From contig JAZDPK010000017.1 of assembly GCA_043797615.1 (NCBI GenBank), positions 1 to 18,615 on the forward strand: 18,615 bases of DNA, given 5' to 3'. Source of the DNA: JAZDPK01 sp043797615. GTDB taxonomy: Bacteria; Patescibacteriota; Patescibacteriia; UBA11705; JABHMO01. Within the stretch, counting starts at the first letter, position 1. Every line of letters begins with the position of its first letter. Positions 1-5,549 of the stretch are shown here, in pieces. Made by a program: the position numbers and the translations under genes. A model generated the notes under the pieces. The model was not told where the DNA came from and made no database searches. It saw only the letters and a program-made list of their open reading frames with translations.

Positions 1-66
1 AAAAAATCCATGCCAATATAATATCAGCCTGGAAAAACTTGTTCACATGCTCGACTGATTTCCGCG

Positions 67-1539
67 TTAATTTGCCCTTAAATATTCTCTGACGATTTCT
101 CTGTCGTCCCAAGGAATATACCTTCCTCCGGCCACGGCCATTCTTTGCTCCGCGCCTTTGCCGGTAATCAAAACCAAATTCCCTGCTTGCGCCAATGACA
201 AGGCTTTTTCTATGGCTTCTTTTCTGTCCAGTATTTTATATACTCGGTGGCTATGCGCGGAATTTATTCCGTGCCTATTCTTTTCAGACACAACCGACAA
301 GGCGCCATCTGCCACTTCATTGATAATCTGCATCGGATCGTCGTCGTAAGGATCTTCGTTCGTCACAATAACGATGTCCGCGTTTTCGCCGGCCATTTTT
401 CCTAAAATCGGACGACGCGCTTTGTCTCTTCCTCCGCCGCAGGATCCCAAGACATGAATGATCTTGGTTTGCGCCATAGGCGCATCCGCCTTTGGCGGAA
501 ACTGGTTTACTGGTTCTTTGGATGTTTCGTTTTTTTGATTTATTGATTTATTGATTTCTTGATTTTTTATCAACTGCTTCACCGTTTCATACAACTTAGC
601 CATCGACGCCGGCTCCGGCGCGTAATCAACGATAACAGTGAATGGTTGACCCTCGCTAATAAATTCCATTCGTCCTGGAACGTTTGTCACTTTTTCCAAC
701 CCTGATTTTATATTTTCAATCGAAATGCCTTCATTCAATCCGATGGCGATCGCGGGCAAAGCGTTGTAAACGTTGAACGCGCCGATGATCTTCATCCTCA
801 AGCGAACTTGATCAAGTTCGCTTGGAATACTCACCTCAAACGACGTGCCGGCCAAAGAAACCGCGATATCCCGCGCCATAAAATCCGCATTTTTCTTTTC
901 AATCCCGAAAGTGATTTTCTTTTCCGCCGGAAAATCCAAAAAATAACTTGAATGTTCATCGTCGATGTTTATGATTGTTGTTTTTTTGATTTCTTGATTT
1001 TTTAACCCGTCCTCCGAAGCCTTGGCGAAGGAGGATTTTTTGTTTTTTTGATTTTTTAAATGCTTGAACAATTCCCCCTTCGCCTTTTTGTAATTCTCAA
1101 ACCCGCCGTGCGATTCAATATGTTCCGGCGTCAAATTCGTAAACACGGCGTAATCAAAATTGATTCCAATATGGCGATACTGTTTTATTCCTTCTGATGA
1201 AACTTCAATCACCGCGTACTTGCAGCCCGCGTCAACCATTCGCTTTAACAATTTTTGTAGCTGGAACCGGCCGAGCATGGTCATTTTCTTATCGTTCAGC
1301 CATTCTTTGTCGGCGACTTTGAATAAAACCGTTGAAGTCGCGCCGACTTTCAACCCTGACGATTCCAACGCTTTCGCGATCAGCCAAACCGTGGTTGATT
1401 TGCCGTTCGTGCCGGTCACGCCGATCACGGTCATTTTTTCGCTCGGATGGCCGTAAACGAACGCGCTGAAAACCGCGAGGAATTTGTGGTATCCGCTTAA
1501 AATAAATTTGGGCATTAATTTTTTAATCAATTTTTTCAT
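67..1539 (-). CDS. murE: MurE-type Mur ligase (UDP-N-acetylmuramyl-tripeptide synthetase-like)
   Basis: Predicted cytoplasmic ATP-dependent ligase adding the third residue to the UDP-MurNAc peptide in peptidoglycan synthesis. The 490-aa product has the Mur P-loop GTNGKST at 43-49, TNLTPEHIESHGGFENY at 134-150, GAFNVYNALPAIA at 253-265, GSCGGGRDKARRP at 365-377, and a MurE-like end with GKGAEQ (460-465) and WDDREIV (477-483). The P-loop sits about 65 residues earlier than in E. coli MurE, so the N-terminal UDP-sugar domain seems missing and a short hydrophobic segment (about 18-30) stands there instead. The usual VDYAHTP reads VDYAPEP, and NEDPYDDDP stands where DNPR or DNPA specifies the amino acid, so the added residue cannot be predicted. 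Three palindromic repeats and an octamer tract are translated within it. The ATG at 1539 has no Shine-Dalgarno and lies close to a promoter. It could instead be a MurE-like paralogue with another substrate. Confidence 0.85.
   Translation of the reverse strand: MKKLIKKLMPKFILSGYHKFLAVFSAFVYGHPSEKMTVIGVTGTNGKSTTVWLIAKALESSGLKVGATSTVLFKVADKEWLNDKKMTMLGRFQLQKLLKRMVDAGCKYAVIEVSSEGIKQYRHIGINFDYAVFTNLTPEHIESHGGFENYKKAKGELFKHLKNQKNKKSSFAKASEDGLKNQEIKKTTIINIDDEHSSYFLDFPAEKKITFGIEKKNADFMARDIAVSLAGTSFEVSIPSELDQVRLRMKIIGAFNVYNALPAIAIGLNEGISIENIKSGLEKVTNVPGRMEFISEGQPFTVIVDYAPEPASMAKLYETVKQLIKNQEINKSINQKNETSKEPVNQFPPKADAPMAQTKIIHVLGSCGGGRDKARRPILGKMAGENADIVIVTNEDPYDDDPMQIINEVADGALSVVSEKNRHGINSAHSHRVYKILDRKEAIEKALSLAQAGNLVLITGKGAEQRMAVAGGRYIPWDDREIVREYLRAN
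471..498. repeat. 28-bp double-hairpin repeat, copy 1 (inside murE)
   Basis: Two adjacent perfect hairpins, GCGCC-ATA-GGCGC (471-483) and CCGCC-TTT-GGCGG (486-498), are joined by AT. The same arrangement with other loop triplets recurs between genes at 12034-12061. Here it is read as part of FPPKADAPMAQ, residues 347-357 of the ligase. Confidence 0.85.
537..568. repeat. Octanucleotide tandem repeat inside murE
   Basis: Four copies of an 8-bp unit read GATTTATT, GATTTATT, GATTTCTT and GATTTTTT in phase. Because 8 is not a multiple of 3, successive units are read in different frames, giving the Asn/Gln/Lys/Ile-rich stretch at residues 325-336. It lies where other Mur ligases have no insertion. 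Confidence 0.7.
799..824. repeat. 26-bp perfect palindrome inside murE
   Basis: CAAGCGAACTTGA followed by its exact reverse complement makes a gapless 26-bp palindrome. On the minus strand it encodes about PSELDQVRL (residues 239-247), just before the conserved GAFNVYNA motif. This looks like an in-frame palindromic insertion. Confidence 0.8.
1011..1034. repeat. Palindromic repeat inside murE (SSFAKASEDG type)
   Basis: CCTCCGAAGCC and its near-complement GGCGAAGGAGG form a 24-bp imperfect palindrome, translated as SSFAKASEDG (residues 169-178). It sits between two copies of a TTTGATTTTTTAA tract, as if inserted into the octamer-type low-complexity sequence. Confidence 0.7.
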
Positions 1540-1547
1540 ATATCCAT

Positions 1548-1576
1548 AGCATAATGGTTTAATTGAAAATATTCAA
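1548..1576 (-). promoter_or_regulatory. Sigma-70-type promoter of the murE-like gene
   Basis: On the minus strand TTGAAT (1576-1571) is followed after 17 bp by TATGCT (1553-1548). The expected start site, about 7 nt on, falls within a few bases of the ATG at 1539. The mRNA would be leaderless, which fits the missing Shine-Dalgarno. Confidence 0.5.
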
Positions 1577-1597
1577 GACAATCAAATTTAAAATCCA

Positions 1598-1637
1598 CCC
1601 GACTTTAGTCGGAAAACAATCGCCGACTGAAGTCGGG
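1598..1637. repeat. Paired CCGACTnnAGTCGG palindromes
   Basis: CCCGACTTTAGTCGG (1598-1612) and CCGACTGAAGTCGGG (1623-1637) are each self-palindromic and also inverted repeats of each other, separated by AAAACAATCG. A third unit of the family is at 3160-3174. A diverged copy of the intervening sequence appears at about 2022-2047. Confidence 0.8.
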
Positions 1638-1651
1638 TAGAATTTATTTAT

Positions 1652-1686
1652 TTAAAAAACGGGGTTCTGATTTCAGATTCCCCGCT
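1652..1686 (-). terminator. Rho-independent terminator of the 70-aa gene
   Basis: On the minus strand a CGGGG/CCCCG stem with an inner CTG/CAG pair is followed by six T. It lies 15 bp past the stop at 1701. A stretch of 31 bp is identical to the terminator at 2094-2124. Confidence 0.8.
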
Positions 1687-1700
1687 TTGATTGCAATCGA

Positions 1701-1913
1701 TCAGTTCCGTTGCGGTCCGAACATATCGCTCGGATTCGGCGCCGGAATAGCCTTGATTTCGCCGGAGACGATTTTCAGCATCGTTTCCGAGCATTTGTCC
1801 TGACCGGATTGAGTTCCGTTGTCGACTCCGTTCAATTCAACATGAGCGGACAATTGCGTGGGCAAACGAACGAGACCGGCTTCAACTTCTTCATGACTTC
1901 GCTGTTCTTTCAT
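1701..1913 (-). CDS. 70-aa hypothetical protein
   Basis: The ATG at 1913 is preceded by AAGGAGGAAAAAC, a strong Shine-Dalgarno at good spacing. An upstream in-frame ATG exists but has no such site, so the 70-aa form is preferred. The product is polar and acidic in its first third, with a single Cys at 41, a Pro-rich end (AIPAPNPSD) and no membrane segment. I do not recognise the family. It forms its own transcription unit, closed by the terminator at 1652-1686. A weak promoter (TTGCGT, 17 bp, TATGTT; 1961-1933) can be drawn upstream. Confidence 0.65.
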   Translation of the reverse strand: MKEQRSHEEVEAGLVRLPTQLSAHVELNGVDNGTQSGQDKCSETMLKIVSGEIKAIPAPNPSDMFGPQRN

Positions 1914-1932
1914 GTTTTTCCTCCTTGATTTA

Positions 1933-1961
1933 AACATAGTCGATTGACGGAAAAAACGCAA
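1933..1961 (-). promoter_or_regulatory. Weak candidate promoter for the 70-aa gene
   Basis: On the minus strand TTGCGT (1961-1956), a 17-bp spacer and TATGTT (1938-1933) lie just upstream of the Shine-Dalgarno. Spacing is right but the hexamers are imperfect. TTGCGT also serves as the -35 of the NYN gene promoter. Confidence 0.35.
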
Positions 1962-2047
1962 GATAATCAAAATTTTAAAATTTATCCCACTTTCCTGTCC
2001 GCCGCAGTTTTAACAGAGGCAATAACCGGAAAACAATCGCTGGCTGA

Positions 2048-2071
2048 ATTTGTAAATTTGTATATTTGTAT
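2048..2071. repeat. Octanucleotide tandem repeat, intergenic
   Basis: Three 8-bp units, ATTTGTAA, ATTTGTAT and ATTTGTAT, follow in phase. The 8-bp period is the same as in the tract inside murE, although the word differs. Confidence 0.6.
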
Positions 2072-2093
2072 AGATTAGTAATTCGTAACCAAT

Positions 2094-2126
2094 AAAAAAC
2101 GGGGTTCTGATTTCAGATTCCCCGTT
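2094..2126 (-). terminator. Rho-independent terminator of the alpha-CTD-like pair
   Basis: This is the same CGGGG/CCCCG hairpin and T-run as at 1652-1686, seven bases past the stop at 2134. It closes the two-gene unit that starts near 3064. Confidence 0.8.
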
Positions 2127-2133
2127 ATTAAAA

Positions 2134-2562
2134 CTACATGGCTTTCTTTGCCCGATTCTTGTGGCTGATCCAGCTCTCGATGTCTTTTTTCGTCATGCCG
2201 AGGCGAAGATCGTGATTCCGCAAAACGAGCTCAATTTCCGCTATCTGATTGGAATCCAGTCCTATCTTCACCAGTTTCTTTTTCGTTTGCATTATTAGAT
2301 CGCCGATACAAAAAATTCTCATATTGTCCAACGCCTGACAAACCTCCAAATGTAACTCTGATAGTCCAAAAATGCTGGAAACAAGCAGAACTTCAGAGTT
2401 ATCCGATTTTTTCAAGATACTGTCAGATAAAGCGCCAAGCTGAATGCTGATCGCCTTCATTTTTTCGGCGTTATAGCGGATTTCGTTCAGTGACTGCAAC
2501 AGCTCGCCTAACCGCACGAACGAAAAAATCTCCAGAAAACTTTTCGGCTTTTTCTTTTTCAT
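2134..2562 (-). CDS. Stand-alone RNA polymerase alpha-CTD-like protein (A)
   Basis: The 142-aa product has a basic, helical N-terminal half (1-60). Residues 64-123 follow the RNA polymerase alpha C-terminal domain pattern: LSELHLEVCQALDNMRIFC, IGDLIMQTKKKLVKIG, then IAEIELVLRNHDLRLGM. E. coli alpha reads IGDLVQRTEVELLK and KDVLASRGLSLGM at the matching places. By hand alignment, Arg265 and Asn268, which contact UP-element DNA in E. coli, are replaced by Glu and Gln, so UP-element binding is unlikely. The start at 2562 has GGAGGAGGAATCG before it. The gene lies 29 bp after its paralogue (2592-3002), in the same unit. A protein-binding or helix-hairpin-helix adaptor role is plausible, but the function is unknown. 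Confidence 0.75.
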   Translation of the reverse strand: MKKKKPKSFLEIFSFVRLGELLQSLNEIRYNAEKMKAISIQLGALSDSILKKSDNSEVLLVSSIFGLSELHLEVCQALDNMRIFCIGDLIMQTKKKLVKIGLDSNQIAEIELVLRNHDLRLGMTKKDIESWISHKNRAKKAM

Positions 2563-2591
2563 CGATTCCTCCTCCGGCTAAACCATTGAAA

Positions 2592-3002
2592 TCATTTGCT
2601 CAATTTTTTCCACCGTTTCGCTCTCCATTCCAGGATGTCGCTCTCGGACATGCCAAGGCGCAGGCCTTCCGCGCCGAGAACCTGATTGATACTGCTGATT
2701 TCTTCTTTGGCCACGGCTTCGCCCAGCCCCAGGTCTTGTTCCGTGTTGACGATCAGATCGCCGACGCATTCAACGCCGCGGCTCGACAAGCTCATCTCCG
2801 TCAAATTAGTCAGCCCAAGATCGCCAATGGACTTGAACATGAACATTTCCGGATCGTTCAAATCTCTTTCCAATCCAGCAAGCGCTGCTTCCGCTCCGCC
2901 GATGATTCCTTGCAGCTGCAAACGATTTCGGCAAAGAGTGCGGTACAGATCCGTAATCATTCTCTTCTCATGCGCTTTCGATTCGGGCAGATATTTTTTC
3001 AT
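2592..3002 (-). CDS. Stand-alone RNA polymerase alpha-CTD-like protein (B)
   Basis: The 136-aa product is the first gene of a two-gene unit. Residues 59-118 match the alpha-CTD pattern more closely than its neighbour does: IGDLGLTNLTEMSLSSRGVE, CVGDLIVNTEQDLGLG, then EEISSINQVLGAEGLRLGM. Both paralogues end in the same way (LRLGM, then a DIxxW helix), so they probably arose by duplication. The UP-element contact residues Arg265 and Asn268 of E. coli alpha correspond to Leu and Met here by hand alignment. The N-terminal 55 residues are helical and differ from alpha-NTD, so this is not a fragment of rpoA. The start follows AAAGGAGGCCAAA, and the promoter is at 3071-3099. Confidence 0.78.
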   Translation of the reverse strand: MKKYLPESKAHEKRMITDLYRTLCRNRLQLQGIIGGAEAALAGLERDLNDPEMFMFKSIGDLGLTNLTEMSLSSRGVECVGDLIVNTEQDLGLGEAVAKEEISSINQVLGAEGLRLGMSESDILEWRAKRWKKLSK

Positions 3003-3070
3003 TTTGGCCTCCTTTAAATTGTAAATGTTCTTGCCTTGATTAGCTTATCCAGATGATAAGTGCTGTCTAC

Positions 3071-3099
3071 ATTTAATCATGAAAAAAATATTTTGTCAA
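3071..3099 (-). promoter_or_regulatory. Strong promoter of the alpha-CTD-like pair
   Basis: On the minus strand TTGACA (3099-3094), a 17-bp spacer and TTAAAT (3076-3071) predict a start near 3064. The leader of about 60 nt carries a small hairpin, CTTATC-atctg-GATAAG, and ends with the Shine-Dalgarno of the 2592-3002 gene. Confidence 0.75.
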
Positions 3100-3133
3100 T
3101 ATCAAACCGGTTAAACAAAATCGGACAGAATCT

Positions 3134-3174
3134 ATCTTAAATTTTTAAGATAATGCTTGCCGACTAAAGTCGGG
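3134..3174. repeat. Inverted repeat plus third CCGACTnnAGTCGG unit
   Basis: ATCTTAAA-tt-TTTAAGAT (3134-3151) is an 18-bp inverted repeat. It is followed by CCGACTAAAGTCGGG (3160-3174), the third copy of the palindrome seen at 1598-1637, with the same right flank (GTAGAA, then ATTTA). Confidence 0.7.
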
Positions 3175-3207
3175 TAGAAATTTATTCTAATTTTTTAAAA
3201 AATAAAA

Positions 3208-3242
3208 GCCCCCACGAAACGCTGTTCGCGGAGAGCTTTATG
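3208..3242 (-). terminator. Rho-independent terminator of the three-gene unit
   Basis: On the minus strand AAGCTCTCCGCGAA pairs with TTTCGTGGGGGCTT, with one bulge and wobble pairs. The TTTTATTTTTT tract follows, directly past the stop at 3245. Confidence 0.75.
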
Positions 3243-3244
3243 TT

Positions 3245-3661
3245 TTAGTTTGAATGACGGCGATGCATACTGCTCAGAACGTTCCAGAATATCTTGTAGC
3301 ATGTTCGTTCGTCTTTCTTCGCGCATTTTTTCGGATCGGCCGGGCAATAGCAATAATAACTCTTATACTGCTTGTCGGCCTTGTACGCACTGAATAACAG
3401 ATTTATTCCGTCTCTTTTGATTCTGACTGACTCGCTCGCGTCGATGTAGAAAATATCGCTGATATCGCTCCGCAGCTTGATCGCCTTGCACGTCGCGCTG
3501 TCGCCGGCATCCAAGCAAAACTGGACATTCGGCAGGAAAACCCTGGTGATTTTCTTCGGCGTGGGACTGATCGTCGGTTTGGTTTCGGGCGCCTTTTTCA
3601 ACGCGGCCTGAGCATTCATTGCGAACACCATAGCCAACGCAATGATTAACGTGAATTTCAT
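3245..3661 (-). CDS. Secreted small six-cysteine protein
   Basis: The 138-aa product opens with a clear Sec signal peptide: MKFT, a hydrophobic core to about residue 15, and an AQA cleavage site, so cleavage after Ala19 is expected. A Lys/Pro/Thr-rich linker (22-40) follows. The mature domain has six Cys (49, 58, 104, 106, 113, 121), enough for three disulfides, including a CYC pair and a Lys-rich CPADPKKCAKKDERTC loop. No lipobox and no sorting motif are seen, so it is probably released or held non-covalently outside the membrane. The start at 3661 follows GGAGGTTAAA. It is the last gene of the unit that begins at 4760. I do not recognise the family. Confidence 0.7.
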   Translation of the reverse strand: MKFTLIIALAMVFAMNAQAALKKAPETKPTISPTPKKITRVFLPNVQFCLDAGDSATCKAIKLRSDISDIFYIDASESVRIKRDGINLLFSAYKADKQYKSYYCYCPADPKKCAKKDERTCYKIFWNVLSSMHRRHSN

Positions 3662-3694
3662 TTTAACCTCCTTTGGTTATTTAAATAAATTCGT

Positions 3695-4375
3695 TTAAAT
3701 CAACTCATACATCCGGCGGATTATCAAACGCTCGGCTTCGATATAAAATGTATTGTGGCTATTGTGCGGCACGGAATTGTAAAGCGCTTTGGCTTCACCG
3801 ATGCTCTGGCAAAACATTAGTTGCTTCTTGATAACCAAGCTTTCGGTACTGAATTTATTTGCCGGAACGGACTTGTGGGCGACTCTGGCGCTGGCGGCGG
3901 TGCGGCAAAACTTCAACCAATTTTCCATCGCTTGGTAATCGTCATCTGTTTTTTGCAGGAAAAAATATACGTCTTTCGCTTCATGATAATTGGCGCAACG
4001 CGACAGCAATTGTTTCAACGCAAAAGGCTGAACCGCGTTATTCGTATTATTGTAGACGTGCTTCAACTGTCCAATGCTCTTGCAAAACGACAGCCACTTC
4101 TTGCCCGCGAGAATCGCTTCTTTGCTGCCATACGACGCGCAATGGCAGGCGTCCGCTGCCTCATTGATATTTATGCAGAGCGACAGCCACTTCTTCATCA
4201 ATGGATAATTCGCTCGGCTGCCGCATGTAGCGGCGATGTAAGCGGCTCTGACTGCAATAATGGAATCGATTTTCCTTATTTTTTCCAAATCAACCGGATC
4301 GAGCTGTTCTAGCACTTCATTTGCCGCAAGTCCCAGCATCTTTGATATCTTTTCCACTTTCGCTTGCTTAAACAT
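3695..4375 (-). CDS. Helical-repeat protein with WLxxC units
   Basis: The 226-aa product is built largely of repeats of about 30 residues. Each has a core like KKWLSxC, then a short helix (INEA, IGQL, YHEA, IGEA) and a Tyr/His position. The key Cys falls at 67, 98, 127, 157 and 189, a spacing of 31, 29, 30 and 32. In units 3 and 5 the Trp is replaced by Leu. The N-terminal 60 residues are a charged helical cap. Two helices per unit suggest an alpha-solenoid like TPR, SEL1 or PPR proteins, but the signature matches none I know. The start at 4375 is chosen because AAAGGAGGCAGAA precedes it; an ATG 16 codons upstream has no such site and would overlap the previous gene. It is the middle gene of a three-gene unit. 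Confidence 0.7.
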   Translation of the reverse strand: MFKQAKVEKISKMLGLAANEVLEQLDPVDLEKIRKIDSIIAVRAAYIAATCGSRANYPLMKKWLSLCININEAADACHCASYGSKEAILAGKKWLSFCKSIGQLKHVYNNTNNAVQPFALKQLLSRCANYHEAKDVYFFLQKTDDDYQAMENWLKFCRTAASARVAHKSVPANKFSTESLVIKKQLMFCQSIGEAKALYNSVPHNSHNTFYIEAERLIIRRMYELI

Positions 4376-4397
4376 TTCTGCCTCCTTTATTTTCTGT

Positions 4398-4760
4398 CTA
4401 CGCTTCAATGAATACGTATCCATCGGTAAAATGCTTTCGGAAAAAGGCGATCGCTTCTTGCGCCGTGGAAAAACGATGATTCCGCAGATAAGCGCTTGTC
4501 CTGCTTGAAGGCAATGGCTCGTACTCGAATTTTTTCGTTTTCTTATTTAAACAATAATCTACATTGCCGTATATCGCCCAAGCGGTCTGCCTTAGATTGA
4601 TGTCGTGTTTCGTTGCCGTCACGCGTATTCGAGCGGCGTATTTGCCCATTTCCGTCACCGCAAACGGCGATTTTTCATAAGCGATCCAATATTCGGTTAT
4701 AACGCCGATCGGCTTTTCGCTTACGCTTTCGCTCGGCTTGCCGTTAATCTTGCTTTTCAT
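4398..4760 (-). CDS. 120-aa hypothetical protein
   Basis: First gene of the three-gene unit, with the start at 4760 set by AAAGGAGAAAAAAAC. The product has a disordered Lys/Ser-rich beginning (1-18), a middle part likely to be beta-strands (GVITEYWIAYEKS, YAARIRVTATKH, AWAIYGNVDYC) and a C-terminal helix in a FSTAQEAIAFFRKHF context. There is no signal peptide or membrane segment. I do not recognise the family, and nothing in the sequence fixes a function. The next gene starts 22 bp after its stop. Confidence 0.65.
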   Translation of the reverse strand: MKSKINGKPSESVSEKPIGVITEYWIAYEKSPFAVTEMGKYAARIRVTATKHDINLRQTAWAIYGNVDYCLNKKTKKFEYEPLPSSRTSAYLRNHRFSTAQEAIAFFRKHFTDGYVFIEA

Positions 4761-4832
4761 GTTTTTTTCTCCTTTTCTACAGGTTATATTGTCAAAGTTC
4801 CTGCCTATTTTATTCAATAAGCGCAATATGCC

Positions 4833-4861
4833 ATTTTATCATGGAGAAAACGTTTTGTCAA
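4833..4861 (-). promoter_or_regulatory. Strong promoter of the three-gene unit
   Basis: On the minus strand TTGACA (4861-4856), 17 bp and TAAAAT (4838-4833) predict a start near 4826, some 65 nt before the first gene. It stands back to back with a TTGACA on the plus strand at 4870. Confidence 0.75.
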
Positions 4862-4869
4862 ACGCAAAC

Positions 4870-4898
4870 TTGACAGGCGTGATATAATGGAATATGGT
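4870..4898 (+). promoter_or_regulatory. Candidate promoter for rbfA
   Basis: TTGACA (4870-4875), 17 bp and TATGGT (4893-4898) face rbfA. A better TATAAT lies at 4883 but only 7 bp from TTGACA. The leader would be about 210 nt and would contain the nested hairpin at 4940-4999 and the palindrome at 5041-5060. Confidence 0.4.
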
Positions 4899-4939
4899 TA
4901 TTAATCGAACAACATAAAATACGAATTAACCTCAATGCG

Positions 4940-4999
4940 CCTGTCCACCGACCTGTCCGCCGAAGTTTCAACGAAGGCGGAAGCTTTAGCGAAGGTGGG
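4940..4999. repeat. Nested-hairpin repeat, copy 1
   Basis: An inner stem CCGCC/GGCGG (4958-4962 with 4976-4980) encloses GAAGTTTCAACGAA. An outer stem CCACC/GGTGG (4945-4949 with 4994-4998) surrounds it. The reverse complement of nearly the whole element recurs at 18197-18254. A degenerate piece (TGTCCGCCGCAGTTTTAACA) is at about 1996-2015. Confidence 0.8.
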
Positions 5000-5040
5000 A
5001 ATCTACGAATCCGCGAATAAATAATCCGAATGGTTTTGCG

Positions 5041-5060
5041 CCTGCCTGCCGGCAGGCAGG
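5041..5060. repeat. 20-bp perfect palindrome, copy 1
   Basis: CCTGCCTGCCGGCAGGCAGG lies between genes, about 60 bp upstream of rbfA. Identical copies are at 5862-5881 and 6538-6557, so all three fall within 1.5 kb. Confidence 0.95.
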
Positions 5061-5117
5061 TTATTTCGCGTTTCTTCTTTGCGTGGTTTCGCGTTTATTA
5101 ATCCTAAATTTATTTCT

Positions 5118-5450
5118 ATGCGCCGCATGATCCAAATCAACGAACTCATCCAACACGCCCTCGCCCAGATCTTCATCACGGACGTCGAAGTGCCGCGAGA
5201 ATTTTTCATTACCGTGACCAAGATCGACTGCGCGTCGAATCTGAAAACCGCTCGCGCGTTCGTCAGCGTCCTGCCGTTCAACAAATCGGACGAAGCGTTA
5301 AAATTCCTGATCAACAGCCGCCATGAAATCCAGAAATTCCTCGGCCGCCGGATCAATCTGCAATTCACCCCGATTCTGCGCTTTTCCATCGACGATACCG
5401 GCGAAACAGCGGATAATATTTATACCACGCTTGATAAAATCAAAGAGTAA
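5118..5450 (+). CDS. rbfA: Ribosome-binding factor A
   Basis: The 110-aa product is the small KH-fold factor that helps mature the 30S subunit and 16S rRNA 5' end. Recognisable parts are the N-terminal helix (MIQINELIQHALAQIF), the strand ITVTKIDCASNLKTARAFVSVLP, the helix with FLINSRHEIQKFLGRRI, and the typical end LQFTPILRFSIDDTGETADNIYTTLDKI. Length matches the family (about 110-120). The ATG at 5118 gives the standard N-terminus; an ATG 13 codons earlier would add a non-homologous extension. No good Shine-Dalgarno is visible. It is followed by the NrnA-like gene, an order found in many bacteria. Confidence 0.9.
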   Translation: MRRMIQINELIQHALAQIFITDVEVPREFFITVTKIDCASNLKTARAFVSVLPFNKSDEALKFLINSRHEIQKFLGRRINLQFTPILRFSIDDTGETADNIYTTLDKIKE

Positions 5451-5549
5451 CGAATAACGCGGAACAAATCATCTAGTTAATCAACATTATCAACCAATCA
5501 ACTAATAAACAATTTTCAAAAAAATCAACAAATTTCAGAATTGATCAAA

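Noticed and set aside
1..66. Possible start of another minus-strand gene after murE (GTG at 46, reading NKFFQADIILAWIF, or ATG at 11).
   Set aside because: Only 4-15 codons are visible before the window edge and neither start has a Shine-Dalgarno. The hydrophobic reading is suggestive but not enough to call a gene.
471..1637. The several palindromes as a CRISPR-like array.
   Set aside because: The repeats belong to different families, lack regular spacers and mostly lie in coding sequence; no cas gene is present.
2490..3024. Plus-strand open frames of 175 and 112 codons.
   Set aside because: They lie wholly antisense to the alpha-CTD-like pair, which has Shine-Dalgarno sites, a promoter and a recognisable domain.
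4870..4888. TTGACA and TATAAT close together on the plus strand.
   Set aside because: They are only 7 bp apart, too close to act as one promoter; TTGACA with TATGGT at 17 bp is preferred.
5003..5389. Minus-strand open frame of 128 codons opposite rbfA.
   Set aside because: It is the complement of rbfA plus the 20-bp palindrome, with Arg-rich composition and no family pattern; rbfA explains the region.
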